A DNA stretch of 64,000 bases, from assembly GCA_942491885.1 (NCBI GenBank), contig CALOCQ010000003.1, forward strand, positions 372,001-436,000, in the 5' to 3' direction. The stretch is from CALBPI01 sp942491885 (GTDB lineage Bacteria; Pseudomonadota; Gammaproteobacteria; Steroidobacterales; Woeseiaceae). Below the pieces are notes generated by a model. It worked only from the letters and a program-made list of their open reading frames with translations. It ran no database searches and was not told the DNA's origin. The stretch's first letter is position 1. Each line of letters begins with the position of its first letter. Both the position numbers and the translations under genes were made by a program. Of the stretch, positions 50,990 to 59,590 are shown in pieces.

Positions 50990-51483
50990 GTGCGCGACCA
51001 TTGCTGTCGATTATTGTTGCCGTGTCCGACAACGGCGTGATCGGTAAAGACAACCAGCTGCCCTGGCATCTGTCGGCGGATTTGCGGTACTTCAAAAAGC
51101 AAACGGTGGGTAAGCCGGTCATCATGGGGCGCAAGACCTGGGAGTCGATTGGCAAGGTCCTGCCGGACCGGCCGAATATTGTTGTGTCGCGCAACCCGGC
51201 GTTCAATGCTCAAGGCGCGAGCGTTGTCAGCAGTCTGCAAGCGGCGATCGAAACCGCCGGTGATGTTGCCGAAATCATGGTGATCGGTGGTGAGGCGATT
51301 TACGCCGAGGCGCTGCCACTCGCGGATCGTGTTTATCTGACGCGTGTGCATGTCGATGTCGCTGATGGCGATGCCAGATTCCCCGCATTAGATGCGGATC
51401 AGTGGCGACTGCGTTGCGAGAACGATCTCGATAGCGAAGGCGGGCAGCCGGCCTGCACATTCACGCAGTGGTCGCGCGTCTAG
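50986..51483 (+). CDS. folA: Dihydrofolate reductase
   Basis: NADPH-dependent reduction of dihydrofolate; trimethoprim target. IIVAVSDNGVIGKDNQLPWH, LRYFKKQTVGKPVIMGRKTW and VIGGEAIYAEALPLADRVY are family motifs; the carboxylate that contacts the pterin is the aspartate/glutamate after LPWHLSA (here D in SADLRYF). 165 aa, GTG start overlapping thyA. Its TAG shares the CTAG palindrome with the convergent gene's stop. Confidence 0.97.
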   Translation: MSARPLLSIIVAVSDNGVIGKDNQLPWHLSADLRYFKKQTVGKPVIMGRKTWESIGKVLPDRPNIVVSRNPAFNAQGASVVSSLQAAIETAGDVAEIMVIGGEAIYAEALPLADRVYLTRVHVDVADGDARFPALDADQWRLRCENDLDSEGGQPACTFTQWSRV

Positions 51484-51905
51484 AACCGGATTGGTAATTC
51501 GGATTCGATTGTATCGCGTGCCTGCGCGAGGTCTTTCTGGATATTGACCCATTCCTCTTCCAACGCCGCGGCGTGTGACACCTGCTCAAACTTTCCGAAC
51601 TCGCTGAACGGTCGCAAGACCGGCAATCGATCTGTTGCCAGGGGCGTTGTCTGCTGTGCAACCGGTGTTGCTGGCGCGTGCGGTTGCGGCTCGTCCGCCA
51701 ACATCAGAAACGCAAACGCGAGTGAGGCAACGACCAGACCTGACAGCCACCAGCCGCGATGCAGGTTGGCCGAGTGTTTTGCGGCAAACGTGTCTTGGCG
51801 TGTGTGCGCCAGTGCGCGCTGAAATTCGAGCTTGCCGTCGTCCTGAACCCGAATGCTCTCAAGATCGGATGCATCTTCAATCAGACGGGATTCGATATTG
51901 TTCAT
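51480..51905 (-). CDS. Single-pass membrane protein, likely anti-sigma factor
   Basis: 141 aa. Cytosolic N-terminus (1-48), one membrane helix WWLSGLVVASLAFAFLMLA (about 52-70), and a periplasmic tail of about 70 residues. No zinc-anti-sigma HxxxCxxC motif. ATG overlaps the stop of the ECF sigma gene (ATGA), and size, topology and coupling fit an anti-sigma factor. The identity as an anti-sigma factor is inferred from context only. Confidence 0.7.
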   Translation of the reverse strand: MNNIESRLIEDASDLESIRVQDDGKLEFQRALAHTRQDTFAAKHSANLHRGWWLSGLVVASLAFAFLMLADEPQPHAPATPVAQQTTPLATDRLPVLRPFSEFGKFEQVSHAAALEEEWVNIQKDLAQARDTIESELPIRF

Positions 51906-52417
51906 GCCACCATCTCCTCTGTAACCGCAGCCGAAAGCGCACGTCTGCTGCGCATCAGGCTGACTTTTACCCACGCGGTACTGCGCGCCATGATATCGGC
52001 GATTTCCCGAATGCTGGCGTCCTCTCCATAGCGTAGCCACAGCGCCGAGCGCGCATCCGGCGTGAGCAGTTTCGCTGCCAACCGCCAGATGTTTGCGATC
52101 TCGACACCGGGCAACGCGTCCTGACTTACCAGCATTGAATCGTCCAGCGCGACGCGCCCGGGCTGTGGTGCCGCAAGTTCGCGCAAGCCGATGCGATACA
52201 GCCAGGTACTGAATGCCCAGCGCGCGTCATAGCTCGGCAAATAGCGCCATGCATTCAATAAAGCGCCCTGCAGCGCATCTTCGGCGTCCTGGTAAATGCC
52301 GCTACGCAGTGCGAGGAATCGCAGCAGGCGGTCCTGATAGCGCTCAACCAGCAACGTGAAAGCTTCACGACTGCCAGACTGCGCGCGTAGGATCAATTGC
52401 TGCTCTTCGCTCTTCAC
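51902..52417 (-). CDS. ECF-type RNA polymerase sigma factor
   Basis: 171 aa. Sigma region 2 about residues 10-75 (AFTLLVERYQDRLLRFL, DAEDALQGALLNAWRYLPSY), linker, region 4 about 115-165 (LTPDARSALWLRYGEDASIR, EIADIMARSTAWVKVSLMRS). Starts at GTG 52417, nine bases after the preceding gene. Likely controls an envelope response; its target promoter is not identifiable by eye. Confidence 0.9.
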   Translation of the reverse strand: MKSEEQQLILRAQSGSREAFTLLVERYQDRLLRFLALRSGIYQDAEDALQGALLNAWRYLPSYDARWAFSTWLYRIGLRELAAPQPGRVALDDSMLVSQDALPGVEIANIWRLAAKLLTPDARSALWLRYGEDASIREIADIMARSTAWVKVSLMRSRRALSAAVTEEMVA

Positions 52418-52426
52418 GGCCGATCG

Positions 52427-53329
52427 CTATTGGTTAATCAGGCCCGTCAGGACTTGCGGGGCGACGTTCAATCGTAGCGACAAGCCTTTGTCATCGGTAT
52501 CTATTTTCAATGCGCCAAGCAGCTGTTTGATTTCCGCGTTGGTGTCCTGCGAGAGTGCCTGCAAACCGATCAGTCCGCGCACAATTGCGGCCAGAGAGTC
52601 GGTAACCTGCGGGTCGTCGGCGGTGATCTTGAGTTCAAGATCAGCATTGCCATTGCTGTCCGACAGCACAAAGGCGAGTTGTCTTGCCTGGCGTAGCATG
52701 CCCGAGTTCCAGCGCTGGCGTCGCTCGTCGTTCAAGGCCGCGGCATCCATACCCGCCTGCATCAGGCTGCGCTCGGCGTTCAATACCAGCATTGCCCGCC
52801 CGGTTTTCGGTCCTTGCGGGCGTTTTCCGGATAGCGCATCGGTCAGGTTATTCAGCTCGGTACTGACAACCAACTGGTCGTCGCCCTTAAAGCCGAAATA
52901 CAAAGTGTCGCCGTCGATACTGAGATCCTTGTCCTTAATATCGAGATTGTCCACCCGGTAATAGCTGAGCTTGCCTTGTGACTGAAGCTGCATGTCCCCG
53001 GCGGCGGCCATGACTGCCATCAGTTTGTCTTTGGACGTCTGCTGCAAGGCGCCGCGGACCAACATGGTAGCCTGCCCGGACTCCCCACCGAACGCGGTCA
53101 GTGAATTGACCTCACGATCAAAGTCGAAACCGGTGTCTTCACGGATTTCGTTGAACACCTCGTCCTTCATCCAGTCGTAGAGCGTCTTGCCGACTTCCGT
53201 GTCGCGCATGCGCTCAAGATCGACATGCAGATACCAGGCGGTGTTGTCAGGTAGCGCGTCATTATTGACCGCGGCCGCGGCCGGTGCGCCCGTCAGGACG
53301 AGGCTGGCAATTAATAGCAGGACTTTCAT
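52427..53329 (-). CDS. Secreted protein of unknown function in the sigma-factor unit
   Basis: 300 aa. Signal peptide KVLLLIASLVLTGAPAAAA, then a soluble body with DNTAWYLHVDLERMRDTEVG, DREVNSLTAFGGES and several acidic stretches. I do not recognise the family with certainty; it recalls DUF3352-like proteins. Located directly upstream of the ECF sigma gene (nine bases) and on the same strand, so probably in the same operon and possibly the periplasmic signal or target. ATG at 53329. Confidence 0.75.
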   Translation of the reverse strand: MKVLLLIASLVLTGAPAAAAVNNDALPDNTAWYLHVDLERMRDTEVGKTLYDWMKDEVFNEIREDTGFDFDREVNSLTAFGGESGQATMLVRGALQQTSKDKLMAVMAAAGDMQLQSQGKLSYYRVDNLDIKDKDLSIDGDTLYFGFKGDDQLVVSTELNNLTDALSGKRPQGPKTGRAMLVLNAERSLMQAGMDAAALNDERRQRWNSGMLRQARQLAFVLSDSNGNADLELKITADDPQVTDSLAAIVRGLIGLQALSQDTNAEIKQLLGALKIDTDDKGLSLRLNVAPQVLTGLINQ

Positions 53330-53441
53330 AGTGATTCTCCGAAAACGCGGTTACTGCACATGCAGACGCTTTTATTCACGTTTACAGACTTATAGTGCCG
53401 GGCTGGCAATTTGGTTACACGAGAGCCAAAAAATCTGTGAT

Positions 53442-54812
53442 TCAGTAAAGCGGCGCCAGCATTTCCTTAAGCTCGTCGATGCAGCGCTGAATGTCGATGT
53501 CGTCCAGCCGGTCTGCCTGACGAGTCCAGCGATCCAGTAAAGCGGCTTGCGTGCGCCCGCGCTCCAGCGCGACCGCGTAGGGAATGTCGGCATGAAACAT
53601 GACCATCGAATAGCGCGGCACAAAGTACTCGGGAACGTTGCGCTCCAGAGCGAACGCGAGCGCCTTTTTCAGATGGAATCGCGGGTCGCGCACGGTATCG
53701 CGCATTTCGACGTAGTTCTCCATCGCCATTGTCGCAATTGCTTCGGCGTTAGCGAGCCGGTGTTCGGTGAAGGAGGCGAAAACACCCGCCCAGTCCTGCT
53801 GCTCGTCTAACAGCTGGTCGAGCACGACGCAGTCCTCGAACGCGGCATTCATGCCCTGGCCATGGAACGGCACGATTGCATGTGCAGCATCGCCGATCAA
53901 CAGGCAACGGTCACCGTGGTGCCACCGGTTGCAATGCACGGTGCCCATGATGCCGAGTGGGTGTTTGCTGACCTGCTCGCCAAGGTCCGCTACCAGTGGT
54001 GGGATATCTGGAAACTGCTCGGTGATAAAGTCGACGGCCTGTGCCGGATCGTCCCAGATCTCGAACGACGGCGAACCATCGTCGCTCTTCTCGGGCATGA
54101 ATAAGGTCGCGGTAAAGTCGCCCTCAGGATTGGGCAACGCGATCAGCATATAGCCGCCGCGCGGCCAGACGTGCAGCGCCTCGGGCGCCATGCGGTAACC
54201 GCCGTTATCGTCAGCCGGTATATCGATTTCCTGGTAGCGGTGACCGAGTAATTCTTCACGCATCTCGAAGCCGGCGACATTTTGCAGCGCGCGTCTGACC
54301 GGTGAGCCGGCACCATCGGCGGCAATGAAGCGCTCCACGCGTAATTGGTATTGGTGTTCGCCGCCGCGCAGGTCGGTGAGCAGCAACGTGTGGCTCGCAG
54401 CATCGTAATCGTCGCAGCGCTGCTGGAACCGCAGCTCTGCGCCGCTGGCCTCGGCGGCATCGAGCAGGCGATGATTCAGCCCGGCACGGCTGACAGAGAA
54501 ATTAACCTCGTCGGGGTTGCTGCTGTAGGGCTGGAATTCCGTCCGCCCGTCGATCTGATGCAACATCCTGCCGGGCATCGGGCACATCAGGTCGCTGATG
54601 CCGTCGGCCAGGCCGGCGCGCGTGAGCGCGCGCAACCCGCGCGCTGCCATCGCGAGGTTGATGGAGCGACCGGCGGCGGCTGTGTGTAGTCTGGGGTCAG
54701 CCTGTCGTTCGATGAGCGTGACCCGCATGTCGCGTTGGCTCAGCAACACTGCAAGCAGGCTACCTGTCAGGCCGGCACCCAAAATTGTGATGTGCTGGCC
54801 TTCGATGTTCAT
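53442..54812 (-). CDS. kmo: Kynurenine 3-monooxygenase
   Basis: FAD enzyme converting kynurenine to 3-hydroxykynurenine. HITILGAGLTGSLLAVLLS, AGRSINLAMAARGLRALT and LLIGDAAHAIVPFHGQGMNA are FAD and substrate motifs; 456 aa. C-terminus has hydrophobic stretches weaker than in the eukaryotic membrane form. The ATG overlaps the kynU stop. Last gene of haaO-cyclase-kynU-kmo. Confidence 0.95.
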   Translation of the reverse strand: MNIEGQHITILGAGLTGSLLAVLLSQRDMRVTLIERQADPRLHTAAAGRSINLAMAARGLRALTRAGLADGISDLMCPMPGRMLHQIDGRTEFQPYSSNPDEVNFSVSRAGLNHRLLDAAEASGAELRFQQRCDDYDAASHTLLLTDLRGGEHQYQLRVERFIAADGAGSPVRRALQNVAGFEMREELLGHRYQEIDIPADDNGGYRMAPEALHVWPRGGYMLIALPNPEGDFTATLFMPEKSDDGSPSFEIWDDPAQAVDFITEQFPDIPPLVADLGEQVSKHPLGIMGTVHCNRWHHGDRCLLIGDAAHAIVPFHGQGMNAAFEDCVVLDQLLDEQQDWAGVFASFTEHRLANAEAIATMAMENYVEMRDTVRDPRFHLKKALAFALERNVPEYFVPRYSMVMFHADIPYAVALERGRTQAALLDRWTRQADRLDDIDIQRCIDELKEMLAPLY

Positions 54813-56080
54813 TCGCCGTCCAGCGCCTGGCGCAGTCGCTGAGTAAAATGCCAGACATCCTCGAAGCTATTGTAGATGGGTGCCGGCGCAATGCGTATGG
54901 CGTTCGGCTCGCGCCAGTCACAAATCACGCCCAATGCGTCCAGCCGTTCAAACACTGCGCGCCCGCTGCGTTGCTGTGCGTTCACAACAAGCGATAACTG
55001 ACAGCCCTGGCGCTCGGTCGCGGACGGCGTGATGATGCCGATCTCATCGGAAAAGTGTTGCTCCAGCAAGGTACGAAGATAACCGGTAAGGGCGACGGAC
55101 TTCTCGCGCAGGCGTTCGAGCCCGGCCTCATGGAATAACTCCAGACCGGCAATGACAGGCGCCAGCGACAGAATCGGCGCATTGCTCTGCTGCCACGCAT
55201 CGACACCCTGCGCCGGCTCGAAATCCTTGCGCATCTTGAATCGGCTGGACTCATCGTTGCCCCACCAGCCATGCAGGCGTGGCGTATCGTCATTGTGATG
55301 GCGACGGTGAACATATGCGCCGCCAACCGCACCCGGCCCGGCGTTGAGGTACTTGTAGGTGCAGAATACGGCGAAATCGACACCCCAGTCGTCGAGCCGG
55401 ATCGGCACGTTGCCAATCGCATGCGCAAGATCGAGCCCGAGCGGAATGTTGTGCGATCGGGCCAATTCGGCGATCGCCGGCATGTCCAGCACCTCGCCGC
55501 TCAGATACTGAACACCGGGCAGCAATATCAGTGCGATGTCGTCATGCGACTCAAGCAGCCCGGTCAGTGTGTCGACGTCGAGACCGTGGTCGCCTGCGTG
55601 CCATTCGATGATGCCGCTGGCAACGTCGCGACCATGGTAGGCGAGCTGCGACTGCACAGCGTAGCGGTCCGACGGAAACGCATCCGCCTCAATGAGGATT
55701 TTCCAGCGTTTTTCCGTGGGACGATAAAAGCCGAGCATGAGCAGGTTCAGGTTGATCGTCAGCGTATTCATCGCGACAACTTCTTCGTCGCGACAGCCGA
55801 TCAGTTCGGCGAGTAACGGTGCCGCCGCGTGGTGGTAGGGCACCCAGGGGCGCTTGGCGCGGAAGTGTCCCTCGACCGCCAGCGACGCCCAGTCCTGCAT
55901 GACTTCGCTGACGTATTCGGCCGCGCGGTGCGGCTGTAATCCGAGTGAGTTACCGCACAGATACACCTTGCGGTTGCCCGCCTCATCCTGCGGCCATGCG
56001 AAACGTTCGCGAAAGTGCGCGAGCGGATCTGCGGCGTCGCGCGCGCGGGCGTGCTCCAGAGCGTCGTTTTTCAAAGTCAT
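54809..56080 (-). CDS. kynU: Kynureninase
   Basis: PLP enzyme cleaving 3-hydroxykynurenine (or kynurenine) to 3-hydroxyanthranilate and alanine. PLP lysine Lys243 in FCTYKYLNAGPGAVGGAY; KVYLCGNSLGLQP near the start. 423 aa. Overlaps kmo and the cyclase gene by four bases each. Confidence 0.96.
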   Translation of the reverse strand: MTLKNDALEHARARDAADPLAHFRERFAWPQDEAGNRKVYLCGNSLGLQPHRAAEYVSEVMQDWASLAVEGHFRAKRPWVPYHHAAAPLLAELIGCRDEEVVAMNTLTINLNLLMLGFYRPTEKRWKILIEADAFPSDRYAVQSQLAYHGRDVASGIIEWHAGDHGLDVDTLTGLLESHDDIALILLPGVQYLSGEVLDMPAIAELARSHNIPLGLDLAHAIGNVPIRLDDWGVDFAVFCTYKYLNAGPGAVGGAYVHRRHHNDDTPRLHGWWGNDESSRFKMRKDFEPAQGVDAWQQSNAPILSLAPVIAGLELFHEAGLERLREKSVALTGYLRTLLEQHFSDEIGIITPSATERQGCQLSLVVNAQQRSGRAVFERLDALGVICDWREPNAIRIAPAPIYNSFEDVWHFTQRLRQALDGE

Positions 56081-56889
56081 TCCTCGTAGCGGTAGAGCAG
56101 CGGGTTGGCCGGCGTCGCGTCGCCGGTAAACGGGGCCACCTGCAGGGACAGCATGTAGCGCCCGTCCGGCACGTCATCATCGACGTAGATCATCTCAGTC
56201 ACGGTGTTGCCGGCTCGCGTATGCGCGTCAACGACACGACCGCCGGGCGGAAGATTCCAGAACGCACGATGAACCGCGAGCTCGCCGTTATCATCCAGCC
56301 TGTCGAGCGACGGCGTATCGATGAGCAAATGCCGAATGCCGGCTTCGATCAGAACCGCGACCGCGCTTATCGACAGGTAGGGATAGTCCTTGCTGTCGAG
56401 ATATTGCTTGTGGCGCTTGTCGGCCGGGTTCGGCAGCGTGCGGATGACCACGGCTTCGACCGGTTCAGCCGGTAGTGTTGCACGCAACGCATCGGCGCTC
56501 AGCAGCATATCCTCGTCGCGTGTCGCATTCGGTTTGATGTCGTTGATGGCTTTGGCGCGGACCGGCGTTAGCGATACCACTGCCGCACTGAGTCTGCGTC
56601 CGGGCACGATGTCGATCGCGTTCAGGCGCGCGTCCGTCACGTGGCCAACACATTCGGTGTGTGTGCCGTGACAATGCGGGTTCAGCGTAATCAGCTCGGC
56701 GTTGCAGCTGCCGCCGTCGCGCGTATCGCCAACAAAGCCACCGGCCATCATTGGCTCCGCATGCGCACGGGGGACGCCGAAATAGCTCGGTTGCGGCCCG
56801 TGGAATTGCAATCGTCGCGCGATGCTTATGCCTTCTTCAGACAGCACGGCGGGCGTCGGTTTGGTGTGCTGCGAGGTGTCAGTGCTCAT
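56077..56889 (-). CDS. Cyclase-family protein, probable kynurenine formamidase
   Basis: 270 aa of the metal-dependent cyclase/arylformamidase family, cleaving N-formylkynurenine to kynurenine and formate. The metal motif HCHGTHTECVGHV (HxGTHxE) and the catalytic YPYLSISAVAVLIEAGIRHL region are visible. Its place between haaO and kynU in a tight operon makes kynurenine formamidase the natural role. It is not a canonical KynB of about 210 aa, so the symbol is withheld. ATG at 56889; the longer frame to 57039 lies in haaO. Confidence 0.85.
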   Translation of the reverse strand: MSTDTSQHTKPTPAVLSEEGISIARRLQFHGPQPSYFGVPRAHAEPMMAGGFVGDTRDGGSCNAELITLNPHCHGTHTECVGHVTDARLNAIDIVPGRRLSAAVVSLTPVRAKAINDIKPNATRDEDMLLSADALRATLPAEPVEAVVIRTLPNPADKRHKQYLDSKDYPYLSISAVAVLIEAGIRHLLIDTPSLDRLDDNGELAVHRAFWNLPPGGRVVDAHTRAGNTVTEMIYVDDDVPDGRYMLSLQVAPFTGDATPANPLLYRYEE

Positions 56890-57454
56890 TCGTGTTGTTA
56901 TCCGGTTTAACGGTGCCGCAGCGTGAGCACGTGCGTGCCTGTTCGTTGTCGTAGAAGCGGGTGAATACCGGCGGCAGTTGCGCCACGATATCGCTGACAT
57001 GCAAATACTCTTCGTGCAGCAGATTGTCGCAGTTATCACAAAACCACATGAACCCGTCCAGCTCGTCGTCAGCGCGCTTGCGTTCGATCACAAGCCCGAC
57101 GGTGTCGGCGAAACGCTGCGGTGAATGGGGCACACGCGGTGGCAACAAGAGAATATCGCCCTCGCGGATATCGATGTCGATGCGTTTGCCGTCCTGCATC
57201 GTGCGCAACGTCATATCGCCTTCGAGCTGATAGAAGAACTCTTCGCCTTCGTCGTAGTGATAGTCATCGCGCGCGTTCGGGCCGCCAACCACCATAATAA
57301 TAAAACCACCTTCCTCGAATACTTGCTGGTTGCAAACCGGCGGGGCGAGCAAGTGCCGGTGCTCATCGATCCAGCGACGGAAATTAAACGGTAGCAACGG
57401 CGGCATCGCCGCCGACGGCTCGCGCGGGCGAGTTGGAGAGTTTTTGGCGTCCAT
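56879..57454 (-). CDS. haaO: 3-hydroxyanthranilate 3,4-dioxygenase
   Basis: Cupin-fold iron enzyme opening 3-hydroxyanthranilate to the precursor of quinolinate. Iron ligands in DDYHYDEGEEFFYQ and PPRVPHSP. The C-terminal CDNCDN and CSRCG pairs form the rubredoxin-like second iron site of bacterial enzymes. 191 aa from ATG 57454 (or 175 from 57406). Leads the operon; no tryptophan dioxygenase or nadC is in view. Confidence 0.95.
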   Translation of the reverse strand: MDAKNSPTRPREPSAAMPPLLPFNFRRWIDEHRHLLAPPVCNQQVFEEGGFIIMVVGGPNARDDYHYDEGEEFFYQLEGDMTLRTMQDGKRIDIDIREGDILLLPPRVPHSPQRFADTVGLVIERKRADDELDGFMWFCDNCDNLLHEEYLHVSDIVAQLPPVFTRFYDNEQARTCSRCGTVKPDNNTNEH

Positions 57455-57531
57455 AGAGCGCTATTGTAAAGCTTTTGCTGCGGATGAGCTTGCGCGTCGA
57501 GCCTGCCCAACCAGTGTCGATGTCGGGTGCG

Positions 57532-58362
57532 TTAGTCGTCGCCGCCAAACCGGCATCGAATACTGACCGGTTCGGCATTCTTTTTGTCGACGCGCAAGGC
57601 GGTCAGCGCACGGCCCCAGACACATCCGGTGTCCAGGCTGACGACGCCGTGCGCACGCAGGTAGCCCAGCGCCGACCAGTGCCCGAAAATCACTTCGGTA
57701 CCGGCGCGCTTGTGCTTGGCCTCGAACCACGGGGTGGAACGACTCGGAGCCGTCTCGGGTGCGCCTTTGATTTTCAAGTCCAGCCCGCCGCGACTGGTCA
57801 GCATGCGCATGCGGGTAAAGACATTGATGATATAGCGAAGCCGGACATTGCCGCTAAGCTCACTGCGCCACAATGCAGGCTTGTTGCCGTATAGATGTTT
57901 CAGCAGGTCAGAGTAGTGTTCGCTGCGTAAGACCGTCTCAACTTCCGCGGCACGACGCAGCGCCTTCTTGATCGACCAGCCAGGCAAGATACCGGCATGT
58001 ACGAGCGCTTTATCGAGCTTGCGGTCGTAGTGCATCAGCGGCTGCTGGCGCAGCCACGCCATTAGTTCATCCGCGTCGTTCGCATCGAGAATATAACTGA
58101 GTGAATAGCGTCGCCTCAGCGCTGACTTCTTTGGTCTGTTCGCGAGCGCCAGCAAGTGCAGATCATGGTTACCGAGAACCGTGACCGCCGCGTCGCCCAG
58201 CGCGCGTACGAATCGGAGTGTCGCCAGCGAATGGGGGCCGCGATTGACCAGATCACCGGTCAGCCAGAGTGTGTCCTGTGATGGATCAAATCCAAGCTTG
58301 TCGAGCAGCCTGCGGAAGGGTTCGTAGCAACCCTGCAGGTCACCGATTGCGTATATCGCCAC
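57532..58362 (-). CDS. apaH: Symmetrical bis(5'-nucleosyl)-tetraphosphatase
   Basis: Hydrolyses diadenosine tetraphosphate and removes the Np4 caps of RNA. Metallophosphatase motifs GDLQGCYEPF, GDLVNRGPHS, GNHDLHLLAL and the C-terminal GHWSALGYL. 276 aa, ATG start. Upstream of haaO by 77 bases and downstream of apaG by 17. Confidence 0.97.
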   Translation of the reverse strand: MAIYAIGDLQGCYEPFRRLLDKLGFDPSQDTLWLTGDLVNRGPHSLATLRFVRALGDAAVTVLGNHDLHLLALANRPKKSALRRRYSLSYILDANDADELMAWLRQQPLMHYDRKLDKALVHAGILPGWSIKKALRRAAEVETVLRSEHYSDLLKHLYGNKPALWRSELSGNVRLRYIINVFTRMRMLTSRGGLDLKIKGAPETAPSRSTPWFEAKHKRAGTEVIFGHWSALGYLRAHGVVSLDTGCVWGRALTALRVDKKNAEPVSIRCRFGGDD

Positions 58363-58379
58363 GCGGCTTCGCCGTTGCG

Positions 58380-58757
58380 CTACTGCAAGATGCCCGGCAC
58401 GGCGAGCGTAAACGGCGCCACCGGCGCATCGAATTCGAAACCGTCGTCGCGCTCCATCAGATAGCTGCCTTGCATCGTGCCGACGGGTGTTTCAATAATT
58501 GCGCCAGAGCTGTACTCGAAGGCACTGCCCGGTGGCAGGGACGGCTGCTCACCGACCACGCCATCGCCGCGTACTTCCTGCACCTTGCCATTGCTGTCGG
58601 TGATGACCCAATGGCGACGCCACAGGCGCGCTGTCCGTGAGCCGTTGTTGGTAATGCGGATCGTGTAGGCGAACACGTAGCGGTCGGCCGTCGGCTCGCT
58701 TTGCTCATCGAGAAATCGGGTCGAAACACTGACATCAATGTTGTTTTCGGCGCTCAT
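58380..58757 (-). CDS. apaG: Co2+/Mg2+ efflux protein ApaG
   Basis: Small beta-sandwich protein; role uncertain, associated with magnesium/cobalt resistance. YVFAYTIRITNNGSRTARLW, HWVITDSNGKVQEVRGDGVV and PVGTMQGSYLM are characteristic. ATG at 58757 gives 125 aa; the TTG at 58769 is unlikely. Order rsmA-apaG-apaH is conserved. Confidence 0.95.
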   Translation of the reverse strand: MSAENNIDVSVSTRFLDEQSEPTADRYVFAYTIRITNNGSRTARLWRRHWVITDSNGKVQEVRGDGVVGEQPSLPPGSAFEYSSGAIIETPVGTMQGSYLMERDDGFEFDAPVAPFTLAVPGILQ

Positions 58758-58795
58758 CACTGCATTCAAGCAAAGGCGCAGGCTAAGCGCAACGA

Positions 58796-59590
58796 CTATA
58801 CGTCCGCTTCAGACGGGATTGCGGCACTGCCCAGCGCATTTGCGAGCCTGGCGAATTGCGCGACGGACAGAGTCTCCGGGCGCGCGCCCGCACTGACGCC
58901 TGTTTCCTCGATCGCGTCCGCATCAAGCATCCCCTTCAGCGAGTTGCGCAGCGTTTTACGACGTTGCGAAAAAGCCTGTGCGACAACCGCCGCGAACTGC
59001 ACCTCGTCGTCGATATCGGGCGGCGATTGCGCAGGCCAAAGCCGGATCACGGCCGAGTCGACCTTCGGCGGCGGGTCGAATGCCTCGGGTCCCACTTCGA
59101 GCAATAGCTCGGAATCAAAGCGGCACTGCAACATGACGCCCAATCGTCCATAGACTTTGCTGCCGGGTGCTGACGTAATACGTTTGACAACTTCCTTTTG
59201 CAGCATGAAGTGCATATCGCGGATATGTTCGGCGAAGCCCGCGAGGTGGAACAGCAGCGGCGTCGAAATGTTGTAGGGCAGGTTGCCAACGACACGCAGA
59301 TCATCGCCGAGTGCGGCAAAGTCGAACGCCAGGGCATCGCCGCTAACGACGTTTACGCGTGGGTTGTCGGCGAACTCGCGAACCAGCAGCGCGACCAGAT
59401 CGCGGTCGAGTTCGACCAGCGTCAGTTGCCCCGCATGCCGCGCCAGTGCGTGCGTCAGCGCGCCGCGGCCGGGACCGATTTCGACAAGGTGTTCGTCGGC
59501 GCGCGCATTTATCGCCTTGAGGATGCCATCGATAGCACCGGGATCGGTGAGAAAATGTTGCCCGAAACGCTTCCGCGGGCGATGACTCAA
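58796..59590 (-). CDS. rsmA: 16S rRNA (adenine-1518/1519-N6)-dimethyltransferase
   Basis: KsgA, dimethylating two adenines near the 3' end of 16S rRNA in a late assembly check. KRFGQHFLTDPGAIDGI, VEIGPGRGALTHAL (SAM binding) and VVGNLPYNISTPLLFHL (catalytic). 264 aa. ATG overlaps the pdxA stop by four bases. Confidence 0.97.
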   Translation of the reverse strand: MSHRPRKRFGQHFLTDPGAIDGILKAINARADEHLVEIGPGRGALTHALARHAGQLTLVELDRDLVALLVREFADNPRVNVVSGDALAFDFAALGDDLRVVGNLPYNISTPLLFHLAGFAEHIRDMHFMLQKEVVKRITSAPGSKVYGRLGVMLQCRFDSELLLEVGPEAFDPPPKVDSAVIRLWPAQSPPDIDDEVQFAAVVAQAFSQRRKTLRNSLKGMLDADAIEETGVSAGARPETLSVAQFARLANALGSAAIPSEADV

